Shown: positions 25,201-33,605 of the stretch, piece after piece
Layout of the letters: each line of letters starts with the position of its first letter
Numbering within the stretch: the first letter of the stretch is position 1
Source of the DNA: JASUTC01 sp035447925
Lineage (GTDB): Bacteria > Thermotogota > Thermotogae > MWEM01
Assembly (NCBI GenBank): GCA_035447925.1
Contig: DAOTHY010000001.1
Coordinates: 208,599 to 272,598, forward strand
DNA length: 64,000 nucleotides
Direction of reading: 5' to 3'
Made by a program: the position numbers and the translations under genes
The notes under the pieces: model-generated
Database searches by the model: none
The model's input: only the letters and a program-made list of their open reading frames with translations
Told to the model about the DNA's origin: nothing

Positions 25201-26028
25201 CTACTTTTGAATGGCTTTCACCAATCCTTTTTTTCTTTTTAAGAGCGTTGAAATAAAAAAAGAGGCTGAAAGCAGAAGGATAATCATGGCACCTGAAGGA
25301 ATATTTAAATAGAAAGAGAGCCAAATGCCACTTATACTGATGATCATTCCAATCAATCCGGAAATGATCATTAATTTTTTTAGATTGAAAGTGAAGTGTT
25401 TGGCGATTGCCGTTGGAGCTGTAAGCAATGCGATGACTAAAATAATTCCTACCACTCGAATCAAAACAACAATACTCAAGGCAATCAGTAAAAACATAAA
25501 GTATTCCATGAAACAAGTGTTCATGCCGATGATAAAAGAGAACTCATCATCGAACAAATATGATAACCATCGGCTGAAAAATGCCACAATTACAAATACA
25601 GTAAAAACAGCTAAAGCGAATATGATGTACAAATCAAAACGTGTGACGGTTAAAATATCACCAAAGAGATAAGATGCCATATCAGGGGGGTATCCTGGTG
25701 AAAGATAGATGAATAAAATTCCCAGGGCCATCCCACTTGACCAAAGTATGCCAATCAGAGTATCTGTATTGGTGTTGGTTTTTCTTTTAATGGTGGTGAT
25801 TAACAGTGATGAGCCTACTGAGAAAAATATAGCACCTAAGATGGGTTCGAAACCCAACCAATAGCCTAAGCCGATACCTCCAAAAGCTGTGTGGGCAATA
25901 CCACCACTCATCATCACAAGCTTTTTTTCCACAACAATCGTCCCGATAATGCCACAAACGATACTTGCTATAATAGCTGTCATTAAAGCATTTTGCATGA
26001 ATTGATAATTTAAAATAGCTTCAATCAT
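25201..26028 (-). CDS. znuB: zinc/manganese-type ABC transporter permease
   Basis: This is a membrane permease of the ZnuB/MntB (ABC-3) family with 7-8 hydrophobic segments. The family stretch VVEKKLVMMSGGIAHTAFGGIGLGY is visible near the N-terminus. ATG 26028 was chosen because AAGGAG lies 7 nt upstream. It overlaps the end of the ATPase gene by 8 bp. Together with the ATPase, the binding protein and a Fur-family regulator it forms a four-gene metal uptake operon. Confidence 0.92.
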   Translation of the reverse strand: MIEAILNYQFMQNALMTAIIASIVCGIIGTIVVEKKLVMMSGGIAHTAFGGIGLGYWLGFEPILGAIFFSVGSSLLITTIKRKTNTNTDTLIGILWSSGMALGILFIYLSPGYPPDMASYLFGDILTVTRFDLYIIFALAVFTVFVIVAFFSRWLSYLFDDEFSFIIGMNTCFMEYFMFLLIALSIVVLIRVVGIILVIALLTAPTAIAKHFTFNLKKLMIISGLIGMIISISGIWLSFYLNIPSGAMIILLLSASFFISTLLKRKKGLVKAIQK

Positions 26029-26803
26029 GATAAATCTCCTTATCCTCTTTAAAAACTCTATGTGGTATGCCATGAGCAATGAGATCCACGGGACATCCGA
26101 ATGTATCGTCTATGATCCCCTGTGTTAATTGATCAGTGCCGTGATAATGAATTTTTCTGTTTAAACACGCAACTGTATCAAAATAAGAAGAAATAGCCCC
26201 TATGTCGTGAGTGACGATGATGATAGTTATTTCAGGTACAAGATGATGAAGAATTTGATAAATCTGATTTTTTGTTTGTGTATCAATACTAGCAGTAGGT
26301 TCATCCAGTAATAGAATTTTGGGGTCTTTAACTAAGGCTCGACCAATAAGAACCTTTTGAAGCTGGCCTCCAGATAAATGACCAATTTGTCTGTCCTTTA
26401 AATCCAATAATCCCAATTGTTCTAATATTCCATGACTTTTTCGATAATTATCCATAGAGTATTTCTTAAAGGGAATCAAATGATTGTTTAATGTTCCTGT
26501 TAATATAACTTCTTCTACTTTGATTGGAAATAATTTGTCAAATTGTGCCGCTTGAGGAACATACCCAAGCCACCCTTTTTCTCTTGCTGCTTTTGCTTCT
26601 TCTCCAAAAATGGAGATCTCTCCGGAATCTATTTTAATCAAACCACAGATGACTTTTAAAAGTGTAGTTTTCCCGCCCCCATTAGGACCAATTATTGCCG
26701 TCATTTCCGATGCTGGGAAATTGACTGAAATATCTGAAAGGACCTGCTTACTTCCGTAAGATACATTGACTTGATTTAATGCGATGGCAATGTTATTGTC
26801 CAT
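26021..26803 (-). CDS. znuC: zinc/manganese-type ABC transporter ATP-binding protein
   Basis: ATPase of the metal importer. Walker A GPNGGGKTT, signature LSGGQLQK, Walker B ILLLDEP and the H-loop VTHD are all intact. The ATG at 26803 is preceded by GGGAG. It overlaps the end of the binding-protein gene by 11 bp and the permease start by 8 bp, so the operon is tightly coupled. Confidence 0.94.
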   Translation of the reverse strand: MDNNIAIALNQVNVSYGSKQVLSDISVNFPASEMTAIIGPNGGGKTTLLKVICGLIKIDSGEISIFGEEAKAAREKGWLGYVPQAAQFDKLFPIKVEEVILTGTLNNHLIPFKKYSMDNYRKSHGILEQLGLLDLKDRQIGHLSGGQLQKVLIGRALVKDPKILLLDEPTASIDTQTKNQIYQILHHLVPEITIIIVTHDIGAISSYFDTVACLNRKIHYHGTDQLTQGIIDDTFGCPVDLIAHGIPHRVFKEDKEIYHD

Positions 26804-27644
26804 CCTGTTCTCCCAAAACATCTTTGAAAATCTGCCCCATACTTAAAAGATTATTGATATAATCCGCTGACAAAGGATCCAGTTTCAAAGCTTTTCCGTT
26901 AATCTCATGGGCAAAAGAATCAGTTTGAGAACTGTCTATTTCCGCTTGATAGAAGATGACCTTATAGTTATTTTCTCTTGCAAAAGCTACCATTTCTGCA
27001 ATTCTTTTAGGCGAGGCCTCTTTGCCGTTATCTTCCAATGCATACATATTCAAACCATAATCATCTGCAAAATATCCGAAAGAAGGATGATAACAAAAAA
27101 ACCCCTTGTTTTCAATTTTAGAGAGGTTTTCATTCAAATGTTGATGTGTCATTGTTAGCTTGTTGATAAAGTTCTGGGCATTCTGACGATAATATAGATC
27201 ATTTTCGGGATCTAATGAGCATAAATAATCTCGTATGACTTCCACCATTATCATGACTCTTTTAGGCGAGAGCCAAATATGAGGATCTCTTACATTTTCG
27301 TTAAAATACCTCGGTTGATAAACCTTATCAACAGCCTCTTGCAATGAGACAAGTTTCACATGAGGAGCATTTTTTGCCAATTTCGGTAAAATATTGGATA
27401 ATTCAGCGGGTACACCAATTGTGAAATAAACAGATGATCGTGAAAATTCAATAATTTGTTTTGCTGTTGGGGCGTAATTTGAAGGACTATAACCCGGAGG
27501 GATAATCACCGTGATATCAACCAATTCCTTTCCAACCGCTTCCACAAAAGTTTTTTGTGGAATGATAGAGACAGATATTTTCATGATAGAGAAAATGCTT
27601 AATTCAAAAACTAAGAAAACAATCAGTAAGAAGGTTTTTTTCAT
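26793..27644 (-). CDS. znuA: metal-binding lipoprotein/periplasmic protein (ZnuA/TroA family)
   Basis: Substrate-binding protein of the metal importer (cluster A-I). Its signal peptide (about residues 1-19) has no lipobox cysteine. Two of the usual metal ligands are recognisable, His in DPHIWLSPK and His in CYHPSFGYF, and an acidic residue lies in AEIDSSQ. At the first ligand position, where most relatives have PHxYEPT, this protein reads PSNYAPT, so that His is replaced by Ser. There is no His-rich loop. The start was set at ATG 27644, which follows AAGGAG. Zinc is the likely metal but manganese is not excluded. Confidence 0.9.
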   Translation of the reverse strand: MKKTFLLIVFLVFELSIFSIMKISVSIIPQKTFVEAVGKELVDITVIIPPGYSPSNYAPTAKQIIEFSRSSVYFTIGVPAELSNILPKLAKNAPHVKLVSLQEAVDKVYQPRYFNENVRDPHIWLSPKRVMIMVEVIRDYLCSLDPENDLYYRQNAQNFINKLTMTHQHLNENLSKIENKGFFCYHPSFGYFADDYGLNMYALEDNGKEASPKRIAEMVAFARENNYKVIFYQAEIDSSQTDSFAHEINGKALKLDPLSADYINNLLSMGQIFKDVLGEQDGQ

Positions 27645-27645
27645 C

Positions 27646-28035
27646 TTATTCTCCTTTACAATTTTCACACAAACCTGTGAAATAAAAAATATGTGAATGG
27701 ATATTGAAATGGTACTTTTTCAATACCATTTCTTCTAATGACTGCGCCATACACTGATCAAATACCTGAATATTCTGGCACTTCTCGCAGTACAGAAAAT
27801 GCTTGAATTTATCTTTGCAAAAAAAGAAACGAACGTTTTTCCCGAAAGAAGCAGAATCCACATAAGATCTTTTTTCTAAGTAATCAATTGCCCGATAAAT
27901 AGTGGACAAATTCATTTTCGCATCAAAAGAGATAGAGGACGCTTCTAATGTCCTTTTGATTTGTTCTGCTGTTAGAGGTTTTTTAGCATGACTTAAAATT
28001 TCAAAAATCCGCTGACGGTTTTTTGTGAATCTCAT
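27646..28035 (-). CDS. Fur-family metal regulator (Zur-like)
   Basis: This is a winged-helix metalloregulator. The DNA-binding helix is in LSTIYRAIDYLEK. The dimer domain carries two CxxC pairs (CEKC, CENC) that hold the structural zinc, plus His-rich HFNIHSHIF. It is the first gene of the metal importer operon, its stop being 1 bp before the znuA start. This strongly suggests it is Zur and represses its own operon when zinc is plentiful. ATG 28035, behind AGGTGAT, gives 129 residues. Confidence 0.9.
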   Translation of the reverse strand: MRFTKNRQRIFEILSHAKKPLTAEQIKRTLEASSISFDAKMNLSTIYRAIDYLEKRSYVDSASFGKNVRFFFCKDKFKHFLYCEKCQNIQVFDQCMAQSLEEMVLKKYHFNIHSHIFYFTGLCENCKGE

Positions 28036-28048
28036 AAGATCACCTATT

Positions 28049-28063
28049 TGCAAACGATTCGCA
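28049..28063. promoter_or_regulatory. candidate Zur/Fur operator
   Basis: TGCAAACGATTCGCA is an imperfect dyad (TGC-x-AA … TT-x-GCA) 14 bp upstream of the Fur-family gene, where its own repressor would act. Half-site length and spacing are compatible with Fur-type sites. This is assignment by position. Confidence 0.4.
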
Positions 28064-28096
28064 TTTTCTGGTTTTATTCTACCATATACTCTAATA

Positions 28097-28130
28097 AAAA
28101 AAAAGGGTCCATACTAAATGACCCTTTTAT
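28097..28130 (-). terminator. intrinsic terminator of the sulfo-TK-like operon
   Basis: On the minus strand AAAAGGGTC pairs with GACCCTTTT, followed by a run of U residues. It lies 45 bp after the RpiB-like stop and closes the nine-gene operon before the zinc operon promoter. Confidence 0.85.
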
Positions 28131-28174
28131 TTGTTTTTTGCTTTTTCTAGTATTCTTTTTTTGATATCAATGTG

Positions 28175-28648
28175 TTATTTGAAATTCTCATCTTCTATGG
28201 TTTGAACCTGTTCAAATGCATTGGTTAAGAATTCTCGTTTAAATTCAAACCCTTCAAGAAATTCAGTGTTCAGCCATCTATCCAACATATCTATTGCTTC
28301 TTGAGGAGCCAGTTTCCAGCCTCCCATGGTTAATATATTGGCATTATTGATGACTTTACACATCTTTGCCGCATAAGATCCCTCTACAACAGCTGCATAA
28401 ACGCCTTTGAATTTGTTGGCTACAATCGCCATGCCCATACCGGTACCACAACACAATAACCCCTTTTCAAATTCCCCTGATTGCACCTTTTTGGCAACCT
28501 TTGAGGCTACTTCATAATACGCTTGAAAATCGTCCGAATTTTGCATGCCTAAATCTTCAATCTCATATCCCTTTTCAATCAAATGTTCTTTTAAGGCTTC
28601 TTTTAAAGAAAATCCCGATTTATCTGCACCCATGACAATCTTTTTCAT
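28175..28648 (-). CDS. RpiB/LacAB family isomerase, candidate sulfoerythrose isomerase (SqwI-like)
   Basis: This is a 157-residue isomerase of the RpiB/LacAB family. The catalytic LLCCGTGMGM loop and ANKF are intact, with the active Cys at 66-67. By-eye alignment with E. coli RpiB shows changes at substrate-phosphate positions: H10 is K10, H99 is I100, and the two C-terminal arginines (RHQQR) fall at FEFKREF. Together with rpiA elsewhere in the window, this argues against ribose 5-phosphate as substrate. In the sulfo-transketolase pathway the step 4-deoxy-4-sulfoerythrose to sulfoerythrulose needs exactly such an isomerase. It starts at ATG behind AAGGAGG and overlaps the GH31 gene by 4 bp as last gene of the operon. 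Confidence 0.8.
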   Translation of the reverse strand: MKKIVMGADKSGFSLKEALKEHLIEKGYEIEDLGMQNSDDFQAYYEVASKVAKKVQSGEFEKGLLCCGTGMGMAIVANKFKGVYAAVVEGSYAAKMCKVINNANILTMGGWKLAPQEAIDMLDRWLNTEFLEGFEFKREFLTNAFEQVQTIEDENFK

Positions 28649-30669
28649 TCTATATCCTCCTTCATTCTTATCAACATTTCTCGGTAAGGTGATTTCATTC
28701 GAACAAAAACGGGTGGTTTTCCCAATGGCGATGTTATTTTATAAGTGCCACCACTATAGTGTTGTTCGTCCCAAAGATAAATCCATTCATCTTCAGGAAG
28801 AAAGACATTGTGTTCATTTTCTCCCGCTTTCAAAACGGGACAAATTAACAAGTCTCTTCCTAAAAGGTATTCGGTTTGAATATTTTTCGTTTTATCAGTT
28901 GGATAATGGGTATACAAGCTTCGCATAAAAGGCAAACCGGTTGTTGCATTTTCTTCGTTCAGAATTTGGAAGTATGGTTTTAATCGAACGTGAATAGCAA
29001 CCATTTTTCTAAAATGTTCCAACGTATCCTCATCATAATCAAATTGGCAGTTTAAATCGGGCCTATTTCCTTCATGTGTTCTCATGACTGGCGTATAGGC
29101 GGCCATTTCAATCCATCTCATCAACAGTTCTTTAGATCTGGTTATCTTCCCCAATTGATTGTCAAAGGTTGTATATCCACCGATATCTGAATGACTAATA
29201 CCGAATCCGCTAAGCCCGAGAGACAATGATGCTGGTATAACTGAAGGCAACCCATCATCCATACTCCAATCCACCATTTGATCTCCGTTCCACATTAAAG
29301 TTGAATATCTCTGTGTGAATGAATAACCCGCACGTGTAAAGAAGACTGCTTCCCCTAATTTTCCCGACTCTTCAATTGCTTCCCTATTTAATTTAGCCCA
29401 CAAAACCGGAAATTGATTGTGAATTAAAGTCGGATCTTCGCCGGAAAAAAGTTTGCAATCACAGGGAAGGTATTCACCAAAATCAGCCATCCAGCCAGAC
29501 AATCCAATTGCAAGCATATTGTTTTTAATAATACCTTTTAACCATTGATAGGCTTCAGGATTTGTTAAATCAACAATCGCCGCAGGAAAGGTAGTGACTT
29601 CAACCAAATATTCTTCATTATTCTGATTTTTTAGAAGATAATGCTTTTCACTCGCCTCACGGTATAAAGCACCTTCTATGGCTAAGAAAGGATTGATGTA
29701 TCCCATCGTACGAATACCACGCTTGTTTAGATTTTTGATTGTTTCAGGAAGATCGGGGTACATCGCTTCTTCAAATTGCCAGTTCCACATGAGCTGTTTT
29801 CCAAAAGAAGTGATGCGTTTTCCCTCCCAGTCTTGAATCCAAATAGCAGAAAGCTTGATCCCTTTATTTCTTGCCAGTTCAACTTTGGGTTGAACCACTT
29901 CGGTGCCACCTTGAAGACCCAATATCAAGCCATCGAAGATCCAATCAGGTAATTTTGGTTGTAATCCGAAATATTTCGCCTGTGTTTGGATCACTTCCTT
30001 AAAATCTTCTCCGATGCCGATGATGATTTCTTCAGGAACTGACCAGCATTCAATTTGTGAAAAATCATCGTGAGTAAAGTCAAACTCCATGTAACTTGAA
30101 TGGTTCACATGACAGAAAAAATTCGAAGTCGTAATGAATGATGGCTGCGGAAAATAGGTGGTGTACCAATCGCCGCCGGCTTTGTCAAACTTATCAGCAA
30201 AAAAGGTCAGTAACTCTTTCTTATTTCTACCTACCCCTTGTTCACTAACCCAAAGAGGTAATTTTGAGCCTTTGAGATTGAGTTTGGAGTATTGTTCGCC
30301 ACCTCCGTAAATGCCTTCATTTCTATTCGATATAAAACGACACCAAAAACGATTATATCTGATGGCTTGATTATCAATTTTCATTTTCAGGATTTGATTG
30401 TCTTGAACCTGCAAAGTAACAAAAACCTCTATCGATTCAAAGAAAAATCGGATAACGGCAGTTTCAGGTGTTTTTTCAACGATTTGGAAATTTACCAGCG
30501 GATACTTTGATTCCAACTCGTTGGTGAACTCAAAATTTCCATGGTACATTTCATAGGTTGAACAACCCTTTCCGATAAAAAAGGCTGGATTTTCTGATGA
30601 ATGACAGAGTATTTCTATTTCTCCAAAACTGATTTGAAGTCCTTGCTTGTTTTCATTTATTTTTAGCAT
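28645..30669 (-). CDS. yihQ: GH31 sulfoquinovosidase-like glycosidase (YihQ family, variant)
   Basis: GH31 alpha-glycosidase closely resembling E. coli YihQ, which cleaves sulfoquinovosyl glycerol to sulfoquinovose. Shared stretches include LWVSEQGVGRNK, GLQGGTEVVQ, IWIQDWEGKR, ADFGEYLP, HSDIGGYTTF and MRTHEGNRPD. Nucleophile D396 and acid/base D463 correspond to YihQ D405 and D472. Sulfonate-site residues Q262, Q288, W304 and Y508 are kept. R301, the direct sulfonate ligand, is Gln here (Q292, codon CAG at 29794-29796). At 674 residues it matches YihQ (678), and there is no signal peptide, so it acts in the cytoplasm. ATG 30669 follows AAAAGG; an in-frame TTG at 30678 is an alternative. It may cleave a different glycoside or bind the sulfonate in another way. 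Confidence 0.88.
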   Translation of the reverse strand: MLKINENKQGLQISFGEIEILCHSSENPAFFIGKGCSTYEMYHGNFEFTNELESKYPLVNFQIVEKTPETAVIRFFFESIEVFVTLQVQDNQILKMKIDNQAIRYNRFWCRFISNRNEGIYGGGEQYSKLNLKGSKLPLWVSEQGVGRNKKELLTFFADKFDKAGGDWYTTYFPQPSFITTSNFFCHVNHSSYMEFDFTHDDFSQIECWSVPEEIIIGIGEDFKEVIQTQAKYFGLQPKLPDWIFDGLILGLQGGTEVVQPKVELARNKGIKLSAIWIQDWEGKRITSFGKQLMWNWQFEEAMYPDLPETIKNLNKRGIRTMGYINPFLAIEGALYREASEKHYLLKNQNNEEYLVEVTTFPAAIVDLTNPEAYQWLKGIIKNNMLAIGLSGWMADFGEYLPCDCKLFSGEDPTLIHNQFPVLWAKLNREAIEESGKLGEAVFFTRAGYSFTQRYSTLMWNGDQMVDWSMDDGLPSVIPASLSLGLSGFGISHSDIGGYTTFDNQLGKITRSKELLMRWIEMAAYTPVMRTHEGNRPDLNCQFDYDEDTLEHFRKMVAIHVRLKPYFQILNEENATTGLPFMRSLYTHYPTDKTKNIQTEYLLGRDLLICPVLKAGENEHNVFLPEDEWIYLWDEQHYSGGTYKITSPLGKPPVFVRMKSPYREMLIRMKEDIE

Positions 30670-30674
30670 TTCCC

Positions 30675-31616
30675 TCAACCTTTTCTCTTAAGAACTTTTT
30701 TGGCGGCTAACACGATGTCATCAGACGTCATTTGGTATTTTTTTAAAAGGAAATCTGTCAGCCCTACTTCACCAAAATGATCTTTGATTCCGATTCTTTC
30801 AAGGGGTACGGGACAATGTTCTGCTAAGACTTCAGAGACGGCACTTCCCCAGCCGTTAATAATGCTGTGATTTTCAGCGGTTACGATAGCACCAGTTTCT
30901 TCAGCGGCTTTAACTATGGTTTCCCAATCTACTGGTTTTAAGGTATGCATATTTAAAACCCTCGCATGTATCCCTTCTTTTTCTAGAATCTGGGCAGCCA
31001 CAAGCGTGTTTTTAATCATTATTCCGCTGCAGATAAGGGTAACATCCGTTCCAGGAAGGATTTCATATATTTTTCCCAGTTCAAATTCCGTTCCATCAGG
31101 AAAGTATCGGTCATTTGATTTACGAGCTAATCGCATATAAACAGGACTATCAACGGTTGCTATTTGGGGTAAAAGTGATCTTAACTGAGTCCCGTCAGCT
31201 GGTTCAACAACGATCATATTGGGAATTGAACGGATAAGCCCAGCATCTTCAACACTCATGTGTGTTCCACCGTTTAACTCAGCGGTTACCCCGGGATCTG
31301 TTCCTCCTATTTTTGCGTTTAATTTTGCATAAGCAATTGAAATGGCAATTTGATCAAGTACCCTTCTAGTGGCAAACGGTGTAAAAGAATGTGCAAAGGG
31401 AATTTTACCCGTAACAGCAAGTCCGGCTGAAATACCAATCATATTTGCTTCAGCTACACCTACATCGATGAAGCGATCCGGAAATCTTTCTTTGAATGAA
31501 GTGGTTCCAGTAGCTTTCATTAAATCAGCTTCAAGAACAACGATTCGCTCATCACCTTCAGCTAAATCCAATAGTATCTCAGCGTAGATTTGTCTTAATT
31601 CCTTTTCGTTTGACAT
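30675..31616 (-). CDS. transketolase C-terminal half (Pyr + C-terminal domains)
   Basis: This is the second polypeptide of a split transketolase. It carries the pyrimidine-binding domain with the catalytic Glu in DVGVAEANMIGISAGLA, the PFAHSFTPFATRR segment and the C-terminal transketolase domain (EILPGTDVTLICSG, DHFGEVG). ATG 31616 is preceded by AGGTG. It lies 1 bp past the stop of the N-terminal half, so the subunits are made together. In the sulfo-TK pathway a split transketolase (SqwGH) moves C2 units twice, from sulfofructose and then sulfoerythrulose to glyceraldehyde 3-phosphate, giving two xylulose 5-phosphates and sulfolactaldehyde. The assignment to that reaction rests on context. 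Confidence 0.9.
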   Translation of the reverse strand: MSNEKELRQIYAEILLDLAEGDERIVVLEADLMKATGTTSFKERFPDRFIDVGVAEANMIGISAGLAVTGKIPFAHSFTPFATRRVLDQIAISIAYAKLNAKIGGTDPGVTAELNGGTHMSVEDAGLIRSIPNMIVVEPADGTQLRSLLPQIATVDSPVYMRLARKSNDRYFPDGTEFELGKIYEILPGTDVTLICSGIMIKNTLVAAQILEKEGIHARVLNMHTLKPVDWETIVKAAEETGAIVTAENHSIINGWGSAVSEVLAEHCPVPLERIGIKDHFGEVGLTDFLLKKYQMTSDDIVLAAKKVLKRKG

Positions 31617-31617
31617 A

Positions 31618-32451
31618 TTAAACACCTGCTTCCTTTAATTGAGCAACTGCTTTTTTCCATTCTTCGCTTGAGACTTTCATATTATGGCAACTTATTTGAT
31701 TTTCAGCAAAATAGGCGCCTTTTCCCTTAATGGTGTTTAAGATAATCATCGTTGGTTTTTCTTTGCTTAATTTTGATTGGTCCAGTGCATCGCATATCTG
31801 ATTAAAATCATGTCCGTCTATTGAAAAAACATTCCAGCCGAAGGCTTTCCATTTATCCGATAGCGGTTCAAGTGAATTGATTTCATCAGTTGTGCCATCA
31901 ATTTGCATTCTATTGTAATCTTGCATAACGGTTAGATTGTTTATTTTTTTTGAAGAAGCAAACATGGCAGCTTCCCAAATTTGTCCTTCCTGACTTTCTC
32001 CATCACCGATGATACAATAGACCCTTGATGGCTTTTTATCAATCTTTTTGCCTAAGGCAATTCCAATTGCGGCTGATAATCCTTGTCCTAATGATCCAGC
32101 TGTCATATCGATTCCCGGAGTGCGTAGCCTATCGCAATGTGAAGGTAAGTTTGTATTCGGTTGATTTAAAGTGTCGGTCCATGATTTTGGAAAAAACCCC
32201 TTGTCTGCTAAAACCGAATATAAAGCGGGCCCACCGTGTCCTTTGGACAGAACGAAATGGTCTCTATCTCCCCATTTAGGGTCTTCTGATTTAACTTGCA
32301 TGGTTCTGTAATACAAAGCCACCAGGGCTTCAATGATGGATAAGGAACCACCGATGTGGCCAACACCAAGTTTGCCTATTTGTTCGATGGTCAAACAACG
32401 TATTTCATTCGCTTTTTTTTCCAGTTCCTTCAATTCTGTTTGATTCAACAT
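31618..32451 (-). CDS. transketolase N-terminal half (ThDP-binding domain)
   Basis: First polypeptide of the split transketolase. It binds thiamine diphosphate through GDGESQEGQIWEAA with a downstream DYNRMQIDG (GDG-x(n)-N motif), and has the KGHGGPALY and GSLGQGLSAAIG stretches typical of the family. Its 277 residues match other split N-terminal halves. ATG 32451 is preceded by AGAGGTG. It is placed between the iron-type reductase and the C-terminal half inside the sulfoquinovose-type operon. Confidence 0.92.
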   Translation of the reverse strand: MLNQTELKELEKKANEIRCLTIEQIGKLGVGHIGGSLSIIEALVALYYRTMQVKSEDPKWGDRDHFVLSKGHGGPALYSVLADKGFFPKSWTDTLNQPNTNLPSHCDRLRTPGIDMTAGSLGQGLSAAIGIALGKKIDKKPSRVYCIIGDGESQEGQIWEAAMFASSKKINNLTVMQDYNRMQIDGTTDEINSLEPLSDKWKAFGWNVFSIDGHDFNQICDALDQSKLSKEKPTMIILNTIKGKGAYFAENQISCHNMKVSSEEWKKAVAQLKEAGV

Positions 32452-32461
32452 ATTCACCTCT

Positions 32462-33577
32462 TTAGTAGATTTGATTTAACAGGTTCACTAACTCGTTTTG
32501 CTGATATTTTTTGGGATTGAGTTGTGATATGGGAGCCGATAGTGTGATTTGAGCAATCCTTTCTAAATCCTCTCTTTTCACTCCAATTTGACTAAGGGTC
32601 GTTGGTGCATTGACATTTTTCATGATTTCCGCAATTTTGTTTGAAAACTGTTGAACCGTTTCGTAATTCAAATGACGGATTAAAATATCCATGTTTGGCT
32701 TATCACTATCGTAATTGTCTTTGATGATTTTTGGCAATGCCAATGCACAAGCAAAACCATGTTCCAAGCCATATTCATTGGTTAGAGGAAAACTCAGTGC
32801 GTGTAGAATGGTTGTCCGTGTTTGTGCAAACGATATTCCGGCAAGAAGACTGGCGTAAAGCAGCTGTTCTCTGCCTTCATAATCCTTTGGAGAAACGTAT
32901 GTTTTTTCTATGTTTAGCATGATTAGCTTCATTGCTTCCATTGAAAATAATTTTGACATAGGTTGGGAAGAATCCGCCCAATAGGCTTCAATAGCATGAG
33001 TAAAAGCGTCAAGAGAAGTGGATGCGGTCACTCTTGGCGGCATGGAAAGTGTCATCATCGGATCGAGAATTGCATGATCTGGCCAGAAATATTCGGTGAC
33101 TAACGGTTTTTTTTGACCTCTTTCATGATCTGTATAAACGCCAACATTTGTCACTTCACTGCCTGTTCCGGATGTGGTTGGAATGGCAATTAACTGTGTT
33201 GTTCTTCCTTTTAATATTTTTCCGTTAAACAGAAATTCCTGTAAAGTACCATCGGTATCAATGAGACAGGAAATGGCTTTGGCCGTGTCAATGGCACTGC
33301 CTCCCCCAAGTCCGATCACTGTTTTTATCTTTCTTTCCTTGGCGTAGCGGACTCCATTATTGACTGTTGAACAAGAGGGGTTTGGCTCAACCTCACAAAA
33401 ATTAAAGATTGAGTCTTTTGGTTTTAATACCTGTTTAATTTGATCAACTAGTCCAACCTTTTTTAGGACAGGATCACTAACAATCAGAATAGGAGATTCG
33501 ATATGAAGTGTATTTAAATGTAGGATCTTGTTTTTCCCAAAAAAGATCTCTACCGGTAAATAAAAACGATAGTCCAT
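32462..33577 (-). CDS. iron-containing alcohol dehydrogenase, candidate sulfolactaldehyde reductase
   Basis: Group III iron alcohol dehydrogenase of 371 residues. The NAD-binding loop is VIGLGGGSAIDTAKA. The metal ligands lie in STSLDAFTHAIEAYWAD (D and H), TTILHALSF (H) and EHGFAC (H). In sulfoglycolysis the C3 aldehyde sulfolactaldehyde is reduced to 2,3-dihydroxypropane-1-sulfonate to recycle NADH under anaerobic conditions. This is the only reductase in the operon and best fits that step (SqwF role). The substrate is inferred. It differs clearly from the other iron ADH in the window (6658-7827). Confidence 0.88.
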   Translation of the reverse strand: MDYRFYLPVEIFFGKNKILHLNTLHIESPILIVSDPVLKKVGLVDQIKQVLKPKDSIFNFCEVEPNPSCSTVNNGVRYAKERKIKTVIGLGGGSAIDTAKAISCLIDTDGTLQEFLFNGKILKGRTTQLIAIPTTSGTGSEVTNVGVYTDHERGQKKPLVTEYFWPDHAILDPMMTLSMPPRVTASTSLDAFTHAIEAYWADSSQPMSKLFSMEAMKLIMLNIEKTYVSPKDYEGREQLLYASLLAGISFAQTRTTILHALSFPLTNEYGLEHGFACALALPKIIKDNYDSDKPNMDILIRHLNYETVQQFSNKIAEIMKNVNAPTTLSQIGVKREDLERIAQITLSAPISQLNPKKYQQNELVNLLNQIY

Positions 33578-33605
33578 TCTTTTCCTCCTTGTTATTTTTT
33601 TAGCG

